Assembly: GCA_964574495.1 (NCBI GenBank)
Contig: CAZNNT010000003.1
Location: 1 to 36,043 of the forward strand
Direction: 5' to 3'
Length of the DNA: 36,043 nucleotides
Origin: HO2-45-28 sp964574495
GTDB taxonomy: Bacteria; Patescibacteriota; Minisyncoccia; HO2-45-28
Below are positions 31,212 through 36,043 of the stretch, in pieces. The stretch's first letter is position 1, and every line of letters starts with the position of its first letter. A program made the translations under genes and the position numbers. The notes beneath the pieces were generated by a model that did no database searches, was not told the DNA's origin, and worked only from the letters and a program-made list of their open reading frames with translations.

Positions 31212-31217
31212 TATAAA
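31212..31217 (+). promoter_or_regulatory. ruvA -10 box (TATAAA), probable leaderless start
   Basis: TATAAA ends 8 bp before the ruvA ATG at 31226. No Shine-Dalgarno sequence is present. Confidence 0.4.
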
Positions 31218-31225
31218 TTTGGCAT

Positions 31226-31801
31226 ATGATTATATCGCTTGAAGGCAAAATAACTTTTAAGGGTCTGCGTTATGTCATTCTTGAAGCGGGCGGTATCGGC
31301 TACAAAGTTTTTGTCGCACCCGAAACGCTTCAAAAATTATCACAAAACGAAGGTAAAATCAAGATTTTCACTTCTCTTTACATCAGAGAAGACGCGATGG
31401 AACTTTACGGATTTATGACTTTGGCCGAAATGGAACTTTTTGAAACACTGAATAATGTGCCTGGCGTGGGGCCGAGAACAGCTCTTGGTATTTTGGGGGT
31501 CGGCTCGGTTGATATGCTGAAAAAAGCCATTGCTTCGGGCGAGACATCTTATTTGACTAAAGTTTCCGGCATTGGCCGCAAAACCGCTGAAAAAATAGTA
31601 ATTGAGCTTCGCGAAAAAATGGGCAAGGGGGTTGAAGGGTCTGACGAATTCCGCCACGAAGAAGACGCTTTAGATGCTTTGCGCTCGCTCGGATATTCTT
31701 TACGCGAGGCGCGAGAGGCGCTAAACAAAGTTCCGCCCGAAGTTAAGGGCGCTTCCGACCGTATCAAATCCGCGCTTAATATTTTGGGGAGGGGGAAATA
31801 A
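31226..31801 (+). CDS. ruvA: Holliday junction DNA-binding protein RuvA
   Basis: 191 residues. N-terminal OB fold (MIISLEGKITFKGLRYVILE and YIREDAMELYGFMTLAE), two helix-hairpin-helix motifs (LNNVPGVGPRTALGIL and LTKVSGIGRKTAEKIVIELR), and the C-terminal three-helix domain that contacts RuvB (EDALDALRSLGYSLREAREA). The tetramer holds the four-way junction for RuvB. The stop codon overlaps the start of the next gene by one base (TAATG), so translation of the Mur ligase is coupled. Confidence 0.96.
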   Translation: MIISLEGKITFKGLRYVILEAGGIGYKVFVAPETLQKLSQNEGKIKIFTSLYIREDAMELYGFMTLAEMELFETLNNVPGVGPRTALGILGVGSVDMLKKAIASGETSYLTKVSGIGRKTAEKIVIELREKMGKGVEGSDEFRHEEDALDALRSLGYSLREAREALNKVPPEVKGASDRIKSALNILGRGK

Positions 31802-33036
31802 TGAAATTTTTTAAAAAAATTATTCCCGCGCCGATTTTTAATTTTTTACAGCCGTTTTATCATCGGGTGCTTTCTGTTTTGGCCGTTATTTTTTATGGCC
31901 GGCCGTCGCGGAAAATGGTCGTTATCGGCGTTACCGGCACCAACGGCAAAACGAGCGTGGTTGAATTTATTTTTCAGATTTTAAGGGAAGCGGATATTAA
32001 AGCGGCCTCGGTCTCGTCGCTATATTTCCGTATCGGCGATGAAATGGAGAAAAATATGCTGAAAATGACTATGCCAGGAAAGTTTTTTCTTCAAAAATTT
32101 CTGCGTCGCGCGCTTAACGGCGGCGCGACTCACGCCATTTTGGAAATTACTTCGGAGGGCATAAGGCAATTTCGGCACAAAAACATTGATTGGGATATTT
32201 TGGTTTTGACCAATATCACGCCCGAACATATTGAATCCCACGGCTCATTTGAAAAATACCGCGCGGCAAAAGAAAAAGTTTTTGCCGGGCTTTCAAAAAC
32301 ATTCCGTAAACCCGATACGCCAAAAACAATAATTGTAAACATAGATGATCCTTCAGCCGGACATTTTTTGAAATACGACGCCGATAAAAAAATAACTTAT
32401 TCAAAAAATGACGCTCCGAAAAACGAAAAACTTTTGGGAGAATTCAATCTTTACAATTTGGCAGCCGCCGTAAAAACAGCCGAAGTCCTCGGTATTCCGG
32501 CGGAAGTTATTAAACGCGCGGCCGAAAAAATTGAAGGTGTGCCTGGCCGGATGGAATTCATCCAGCATGAGCCGTTCGCGGTTATTGTGGACTACGCTCA
32601 CACCCCAGACGCGCTTCGTAAAGTTTACGAAGCCGTAAAAAGCTACAAGCTACAAGCTACAAGCTACAAGCTGATTTGCGTTTTGGGCTCTGCCGGCGGA
32701 GGAAGAGATAAATGGAAGAGGCCGGAAATGGGCAAGATCGCCGCGGAATTTTGCGATGAAATAATTTTGACGAATGAGGATCCCTACGACGAAAACCCAG
32801 CCGCAATTCTGGAAGAAATTGCGGCTGGGTTTTCTCAAATCCGAAATCCGAAATCCGAAATCCGAAAAATTTTGGATAGACGCGAGGCGATTGAAAGGGT
32901 GATTTCGGACGCGAAAGAGGGAAATGTTGTCATCATCACCGGCAAGGGCGCCGAACCCTGGATGATGGGCCCCCGCGGAACAAAAACAAAATGGGATGAT
33001 AGAGAGGAGGCGAAAGACGCGCTGGCAAAATTATAA
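31801..33036 (+). CDS. murE: MurE-like Mur ligase lacking the N-terminal domain
   Basis: 411 residues. P-loop VVIGVTGTNGKTSVVEFIF, NITPEHIESHGSFEKYRAAK, GRMEFI, VDYAHTPDALRKVY, GSAGGGRDKWKRPEMG and LTNEDPYDENP match MurE central and C-terminal domains. The usual N-terminal UDP-binding domain (~90 residues) is absent; the start is only a short hydrophobic segment. The DNPR motif that recognises meso-diaminopimelate is replaced by EDPYDEN, so the added amino acid may differ. Two tandem-repeat insertions read in frame: SYKLQATSYKL (AGCTACA units) and SQIRNPKSEIRK (AAATCCG units). A 17-bp perfect hairpin lies at 32792-32833. murE is therefore a best guess; another Mur-type ligase is possible. Confidence 0.78.
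   Translation: MKFFKKIIPAPIFNFLQPFYHRVLSVLAVIFYGRPSRKMVVIGVTGTNGKTSVVEFIFQILREADIKAASVSSLYFRIGDEMEKNMLKMTMPGKFFLQKFLRRALNGGATHAILEITSEGIRQFRHKNIDWDILVLTNITPEHIESHGSFEKYRAAKEKVFAGLSKTFRKPDTPKTIIVNIDDPSAGHFLKYDADKKITYSKNDAPKNEKLLGEFNLYNLAAAVKTAEVLGIPAEVIKRAAEKIEGVPGRMEFIQHEPFAVIVDYAHTPDALRKVYEAVKSYKLQATSYKLICVLGSAGGGRDKWKRPEMGKIAAEFCDEIILTNEDPYDENPAAILEEIAAGFSQIRNPKSEIRKILDRREAIERVISDAKEGNVVIITGKGAEPWMMGPRGTKTKWDDREEAKDALAKL
32641..32673 (+). repeat. AGCTACA heptamer tandem repeat inside the Mur ligase
   Basis: Four exact AGCTACA units plus AGCTG. Three units (21 bp) encode the seven residues SYKLQAT, so the protein shows KSYKLQATSYKL between YEAV and ICVLGSAGG. Confidence 0.9.
32792..32833. 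terminator. 17-bp perfect terminator-like hairpin inside the Mur ligase gene
   Basis: AAAACCCAGCCGCAATT (32792-32808) pairs perfectly with its complement at 32817-32833 around the 8-nt loop CTGGAAGA. A-tract, GC-rich stem, then T-tract: the layout of a bidirectional intrinsic terminator. It lies in coding sequence that aligns to normal MurE (ENPAAILEEIAAGF). Confidence 0.55.
32837..32864 (+). repeat. AAATCCG heptamer tandem repeat inside the Mur ligase
   Basis: Four exact AAATCCG units, starting 4 bp after the hairpin. They encode QIRNPKSEIRK. Third distinct heptamer type in the window. Confidence 0.9.
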
Positions 33037-33053
33037 AAATTCCCTCGGAATAT

Positions 33054-33084
33054 AGCCGGATCGGATGAATCCGCGCGGCATTTT
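33054..33084 (+). terminator. Candidate terminator after the Mur ligase
   Basis: GCCG (33054-33057) pairs with CGGC (33076-33079), with CGGA/TCCG nested inside, followed by ATTTT. It lies 18 bp after the stop codon. The stem is imperfect. Confidence 0.4.
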
Positions 33085-33123
33085 GTGAACGGAAAGAAAT
33101 TTAAAAGATGTCATGGGGCGCGG

Positions 33124-33155
33124 GAAAAAGAAAGGCCCGACCTCACTCGCCGGGC
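33124..33155 (-). terminator. Intrinsic terminator of the frameshifted small gene
   Basis: On the minus strand GCCCGGC pairs with GTCGGGC (one G-U) around GAGTGAG and is followed by CTTTCTTTTTCCC. The stem begins inside the last codons of the small gene and contains its stop. Confidence 0.7.
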
Positions 33156-33338
33156 TTGTTGATATAGGAAACAATCAATTGTTCCGAAATTTCACCGAAT
33201 AATCCGTAAATTAAAATTATGATTTGATGTATTGGTGTACCAATCCCCCAAGAATATAACCTGAGTTGTTCGTGCGTTTCGTCAGAAATTTCAACCAACT
33301 TTATTTCATTGTTCCACAGAACAATAACACCTAATCAT
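33143..33338 (-). pseudogene. Small gene with promoter, SD and terminator but a frameshift after the start codon
   Basis: ATG at 33338 follows GGGAGG by 7 bp, a strong Shine-Dalgarno sequence. Its own frame ends after ten codons (MIRCYCSVEQ). Skipping one A directly after the ATG opens a 63-codon frame to TGA at 33143: LGVIVLWNNEIKLVEISDET, HEQLRLYSWGIGTPIHQIII, LIYGLFGEISEQLIVSYIN, KPGE. The protein looks natural (alternating strands, then amphipathic helix) and stops at its terminator. A one-base insertion, or a sequencing error at that base, is the simplest reading. The AAGGGAGGACGC leader resembles that of the orphan gene at 16725 (AAGGAGGACGC). Confidence 0.6.
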
Positions 33339-33372
33339 TCCGCGTCCTCCCTTTACGCGCTTAGCCGACATA

Positions 33373-33400
33373 ATGATATCAGATATTTTACAAAAATCAA
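33373..33400 (-). promoter_or_regulatory. Promoter of the frameshifted small gene
   Basis: On the minus strand TTGATT (33395-33400), 16 bp, TATCAT (33373-33378). It overlaps the divergent plus-strand promoter at 33387-33415. Confidence 0.5.
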
Positions 33401-33415
33401 AAGCGTCGGTATAAT
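33387..33415 (+). promoter_or_regulatory. Promoter of the 69-aa helical protein gene
   Basis: TTTACA (33387-33392), 17 bp, TATAAT (33410-33415). The predicted leader is about 88 nt, mostly A/C/T-rich, and includes degenerate AACTAAT/AACTACA heptamer-like repeats near 33466-33505. Confidence 0.6.
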
Positions 33416-33509
33416 TAAAGAAAATCAGGCGTCACAAAAGGTCGAAACCTAAACCCAAACTTAAACCAACAACTAATAACTACAGCTATTAATCAATAAA
33501 CTAAGAACT

Positions 33510-33719
33510 ATGTTAAAAAACCATAATCACGATTTAGTCCACGCGCTTTCGGAAAAAAACGACGCCGTCTGGCGTTATGAAAAAGAATATTTGAAAAACG
33601 CCGCCGGCTGCGATACCTGCGCCAAAATGTGGCAGGAGATGAAAGACGATGACAATAAACATATTGATATGCTTGTTGCCGAAATAAAGCGCCACTCGGA
33701 CGAAAATAGATTTGATTAA
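33510..33719 (+). CDS. Small helical protein (69 aa), CPR-type hypothetical
   Basis: MLKNHNHDLVHALSEKNDAV, WRYEKEYLKNAAGCDTCAKM, WQEMKDDDNKHIDMLVAEIK, RHSDENRFD. Two amphipathic helices joined by a GCDTC Cys pair; His and acidic residues are spaced as in ferritin-like helices (EKNDAVWRYEKEY, DDDNKHIDML). Similar short proteins are, to my memory, common in Parcubacteria, but no function is known to me. It is a single-gene unit between a TATAAT promoter and a strong terminator. Confidence 0.75.
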   Translation: MLKNHNHDLVHALSEKNDAVWRYEKEYLKNAAGCDTCAKMWQEMKDDDNKHIDMLVAEIKRHSDENRFD

Positions 33720-33751
33720 CAAAGTTCGCCGCGCGCTTCATTTGCACGGGA

Positions 33752-33787
33752 AAAGCGCGGAAGAATTTCATCCGCGCTTTTAGTTTT
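33752..33787 (+). terminator. Intrinsic terminator of the 69-aa gene
   Basis: AAAGCGCGGA (33752-33761) and TCCGCGCTTT (33771-33780) are perfect complements around a 9-nt loop and are followed by TAGTTTTT. It can also end the convergent pyrB transcript. Confidence 0.8.
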
Positions 33788-34821
33788 TAAACGAAATGAC
33801 AGAACATAGCCAGAAAGAGCCCGGCTCTTATAAAATAACCGTTGTCGGCCTGCCGGAAATAAACGGCGCGCGGATCTTCATCAAACCAGAAAGGAATTTC
33901 GCAGGGGACTACTTGACGCGTATCCGGATCCTCGGCGTATCTCGGCAGGGGATGCATAACAATAGCATCGGGCTTCATATGTCTTTGCGTTTCTTCGTTT
34001 ATTCCAAAATTCCTGACATATGTTTCCGGCTCCATATTTTTTTGGCCCGAAGTTTTACTTGCCCTTTCTCGCTGGAGGCGCGTCATATAAAAAACATCAA
34101 CTTCCCCGGCGATTTGGCATAGATCGCTAATCTTGCCTAAAAAATTCAAACCGGAAACGCCGACTCGTTTTTGTATTTCTTCAGGAAGATCATGATCTTC
34201 CGGGCAAACAAGATAATATTTTATTCCCGGATAGTCCGTCAGGAGCAAAATCAGCGAATGAATAGTTCGGCTGTTTTGGATGTCGCCGACAAAAGCAATA
34301 ACCCATTCTTTTTCATCCAGCTTGGCTTGGTGGCGCTGGAGTATGGTGAATTCATCAAGCAGGGCCTGTGTCGGGTGTTCCCATTTGCCGGTTCCGAGAT
34401 TTACGCATTTGGTTTTTAGGCCGAATTCTTTTATTGTTTCCACCACAATTTGAGGCGCGTACAGCATTTCTCCGTATTTATTGGGGCGAAGGGTCTCGCC
34501 GTGTCTCATCAGCACGCAATCATAGTTTGAAAAAATAACTCTTGTTGTGTCGCGTAGCGATTCTCCTTTAATCTCTGACGAAAACGCCCCAAAATTGTGG
34601 AAGATTTCCGCGTCCGCTCCAAGGTCTTTGGCGGCTCGCCTGGACGAGTCCGCTGTTCGGCTTGACGGCTCCCACATCGCGATAATAAATTTTTTATCCT
34701 TGAGTTTCCGGTTAAAGACATTCGGATTTTCTCGAAATCTTTTTGCCAATTCATAAATTAGCATACGTTGCTCATAAGATATGTCTCGGATGCTCACCAG
34801 ATGGTTAATCGGCTTTATCAT
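33787..34821 (-). CDS. pyrB: Aspartate carbamoyltransferase-type enzyme
   Basis: 344 residues from the ATG at 34821 (MIKPINHLVSIRDIS); an in-frame ATG at 34845 is equally possible, but a GGGAG lies between the two and favours the shorter form. Catalytic motifs of the family: carbamoyl-phosphate loop EPSSRTADS, loop FSSEIKGESLRDT with its Ser and Lys, RHGE, EHPTQALLDEFT, YMTRLQRER and MHPLPRYAED. The YMTR-x-Q-x-ER and HPLPR pair indicates aspartate rather than ornithine as substrate. It would make N-carbamoyl-aspartate, the second step of pyrimidine synthesis. No other pyr gene is in the window, unusual for CPR bacteria with reduced nucleotide synthesis. Confidence 0.88.
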   Translation of the reverse strand: MIKPINHLVSIRDISYEQRMLIYELAKRFRENPNVFNRKLKDKKFIIAMWEPSSRTADSSRRAAKDLGADAEIFHNFGAFSSEIKGESLRDTTRVIFSNYDCVLMRHGETLRPNKYGEMLYAPQIVVETIKEFGLKTKCVNLGTGKWEHPTQALLDEFTILQRHQAKLDEKEWVIAFVGDIQNSRTIHSLILLLTDYPGIKYYLVCPEDHDLPEEIQKRVGVSGLNFLGKISDLCQIAGEVDVFYMTRLQRERASKTSGQKNMEPETYVRNFGINEETQRHMKPDAIVMHPLPRYAEDPDTRQVVPCEIPFWFDEDPRAVYFRQADNGYFIRAGLFLAMFCHFV

Positions 34822-34857
34822 GAAGCTGATTCTCCCGCGCGTCATTTATAAATGAGC

Positions 34858-34895
34858 GACCTACACCAGTTTAATGGAGCATTCCGCTGGAGGTC
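34858..34895. repeat. Cruciform-type inverted repeat between pyrB and the DUF3108 gene
   Basis: GACCT and CCAG (34858-34862, 34866-34869, with a 3-nt bulge) pair with CTGG and AGGTC (34887-34895). AATG/CATT forms an inner stem. The element fills the divergent control region and may be an operator or the end of a mobile element. Confidence 0.5.
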
Positions 34896-34968
34896 AATAT
34901 TGTTTGTTTTTTTAGTTTTATTATGTTTTTATGGCTTGAGATTGTCTGAGCGTTTTTTAGGGGGGCGC

Positions 34969-35808
34969 GTGATAAAAACAGCGGGGATTTTTCTGTGTTT
35001 TTTGTTGTTTTCCGTTTTTCCCGCAATGACGACCGCCGCATCTGAATGTAATAGTGAAGTTCTCAATGAAGAGCTCTCTTACGACATTTCGTTTTTGATA
35101 TTCAGTCGTGCTGCCGATGCCGTACTCACAATTCATAGACGGCCCGATAAAGACAGCAGCCGATGGTACGAGGCGGTATTGGAGGCAAAGACCAGGGGTT
35201 TTGTCGGATTACTGCGCAGTACCGAACATACTTATCGTTCTTTAATGCGTTTTGATGAGGCGGGGGATCATTTGTTGAGCATAGAATTCAGAAAGGACGT
35301 TATCTGGGGCCTTTTTTCACCGACAAAACGTTCAACCAGATTTGTATTTGACGAATCAAAGCGCGTGATAATGAGGCGTTCTGAAATAGACGGAACAGTT
35401 GAGCTTGTTGAGGATATGGTAATTCCGAAAGGAATCGTCCGGTATGAGGATTTGCTTTCAGCTCTTTATAATCTTAGGAATGGAGTTTACGGACCGCTTT
35501 TAGCCGGTCGCGACATAATTTTACACACCGTTCCTTTTCCAAAAAAGTACGGTCGCGATAAAGGCAAGAAAATTGACCGCTTCACGATTCATATCGCCAC
35601 TGAAAAAGAAAAATCAGATTATCGCGCTGAAGATAAAGCGGATATTGATTTGAACACGCTTGTTTTCATTGATGTTCCCGCGGGACTTTTTGACGATAAG
35701 AAATCGGTTCGCGGCCGCATTTGGGCGGATGCCTGCCTTACCCCGACGCTTATTATCGTTGAAGACGTAATGATTTTCGGAGACGTTATCGGCCGGCTTA
35801 AAAAATAA
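34969..35808 (+). CDS. DUF3108-like exported protein
   Basis: 279 residues from GTG at 34969, preceded by GGGGGG. This start gives a classic signal peptide (MIKTAGIFLCFLLFSVFPAM, then TTAA before SECN). An ATG at 34852 is in frame but would add an extra span and read through the inverted repeat. The mature part begins LSYDISFLIFSRAADAVLTI and contains ETKTRGFVGLL-like, YRSLMRFDEAG, VRYEDLLSALYNLRNG and TVPFPKKYG, the pattern of DUF3108 proteins, which are mostly from Proteobacteria. Start context and T-rich upstream DNA differ from neighbouring genes, so transfer from another phylum is possible. The function is unknown; an envelope role is likely. Confidence 0.72.
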   Translation: MIKTAGIFLCFLLFSVFPAMTTAASECNSEVLNEELSYDISFLIFSRAADAVLTIHRRPDKDSSRWYEAVLEAKTRGFVGLLRSTEHTYRSLMRFDEAGDHLLSIEFRKDVIWGLFSPTKRSTRFVFDESKRVIMRRSEIDGTVELVEDMVIPKGIVRYEDLLSALYNLRNGVYGPLLAGRDIILHTVPFPKKYGRDKGKKIDRFTIHIATEKEKSDYRAEDKADIDLNTLVFIDVPAGLFDDKKSVRGRIWADACLTPTLIIVEDVMIFGDVIGRLKK

Positions 35809-35834
35809 CGCGCGCGCATTGCGCGCGTTTTTTC
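35809..35834 (+). terminator. Intrinsic terminator after the DUF3108-like gene
   Basis: CGCGCGC (35811-35817), loop ATT, GCGCGCG (35821-35827), then TTTTTTC. It immediately follows the stop codon. Confidence 0.85.
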
Positions 35835-35857
35835 TTTACGGGTTTGGGGAAATGGGG

Positions 35858-35886
35858 TTGCGGTTGTCAGAGGATAAAAGTATTAT
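35858..35886 (+). promoter_or_regulatory. Promoter of the small basic protein gene
   Basis: TTGCGG (35858-35863), 17 bp, TATTAT (35881-35886). The start codon at 35898 lies 11 bp downstream, so the leader is at most about 5 nt. Confidence 0.45.
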
Positions 35887-35897
35887 GAGGCCTATAT

Positions 35898-36043
35898 ATG
35901 CCGAGAAAACGATTGCCGAAATCAATCCGCAAATTTATCCGCATGGAAAAAGCAAAAATAAGGCGGAGAATTCTGGATTTGGATAAACAAAAAGAAGAAA
36001 TCGGGGAGCTCTACCAAAAGGTAAAAGAGGCGGGGTGTTACGC
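35898..36043 (+). CDS. Small basic CPR-type protein, N-terminal part (3' end outside window)
   Basis: The ATG at 35898 opens a frame that runs off the right edge after 48 codons: MPRKRLPKSIRKFIRMEKAK, IRRRILDLDKQKEEIGELYQ, KVKEAGCY. It is very basic at the start and then a charged amphipathic helix. Short proteins starting PRKRLPKSIRKFIR are familiar to me from Parcubacteria genomes as uncharacterised proteins. RNA or ribosome association would fit the composition, but this is only inference. Confidence 0.7.
   Translation, partial: MPRKRLPKSIRKFIRMEKAKIRRRILDLDKQKEEIGELYQKVKEAGCY

Noticed and set aside
32641..32673. AGCTACA repeats as a CRISPR array
   Set aside because: The units are 7 bp with no spacers and lie inside a coding frame; no cas genes are present.
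34852..34968. ATG at 34852 as start of the DUF3108-like gene
   Set aside because: It would read through the inverted repeat and give two N-terminal spans; GTG at 34969 gives a normal signal peptide and has a purine-rich site upstream.
1..36043. tRNA, rRNA, tmRNA, SRP RNA or RNase P RNA genes
   Set aside because: I saw no T-loop (GTTCRA-type) with cloverleaf context, no CCA end and no conserved RNase P or SRP motifs on either strand; a covariance search was not possible.

Overview
The window looks like a chromosome segment from a Parcubacteria-type (Patescibacteria/CPR) bacterium. The signs are: a minimal VirB4/PrgI/VirB6-like/T4SS-pilin cluster with no relaxase or coupling protein; compact housekeeping proteins (a YebC of 178 residues, a PolA with no room for a proofreading domain, a MurE-like ligase lacking the N-terminal domain); many core genes without Shine-Dalgarno sequences but with -10 boxes 6-8 nt before the start codon; and heptanucleotide repeats running into genes. 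UGA is used as a stop (dnaA), so there is no sign of the recoded UGA of some CPR lineages. The sequence is a scaffold: a 55-N gap lies inside polA.

Layout. 1-9143 (+): envelope/secretion cluster, made of an Ig-like exported protein (partial), a VirB6/TrbL-like membrane protein, an unknown protein, PrgI, a TraC-like domain protein, the VirB4 ATPase, a small membrane protein, a second Ig-like exported protein, a VirB2-type pilin and a membrane-anchored beta-propeller. 9173-13633: replication-origin region, with jag(khpB)-yidC-rnpA-rpmH (rpmH is a 46-codon gene at 10672-10812) divergent from dnaA-dnaN and DnaA-box-like sites on both sides of dnaA. 13636-18057: penicillin-binding protein 1A (-), a small orphan gene (-) and tyrS (+). 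18104-25068: a tiny acidic protein, ruvC, a high-GC orphan gene with a consensus promoter, then a minus-strand run pilB - 56-aa ORF or structured RNA - ruvB - small membrane protein - PH-domain protein - yebC, with a degenerate DHH-type protein upstream of pilB. 25002-33036: tsaE, polA (gapped), holA, rpsT (-), uvrB (-, broken in the middle), ruvA, murE-like. 33037-36043: a frameshifted small gene with its own promoter and terminator, a 69-aa helical protein, pyrB (-), a DUF3108-type exported protein and the start of a small basic CPR-type protein.

How the genes fit together. Replication and repair are well represented (DnaA, DnaN, HolA, PolA, RuvA, RuvB, RuvC, UvrB). So are RNA and protein synthesis (RnpA, L34, S20, TyrRS, TsaE, Jag), membrane insertion (YidC), peptidoglycan synthesis (PBP1A, MurE-like) and surface machinery (T4SS-like cluster and PilB).

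The most interesting signals are: (i) three orphan genes on their own promoter/strong-SD/terminator units, unlike the core genes; (ii) 7-bp tandem repeats that read in frame inside tsaE and murE and supply the stop codons of virB4, polA and the propeller gene; (iii) palindromic elements inside and beside uvrB, one exactly where uvrB loses its frame and about 40 codons; (iv) a nested inverted-repeat structure with a near-consensus promoter between ruvB and pilB, overlapping an antisense 56-codon ORF; (v) a 17-bp terminator-like hairpin inside murE.
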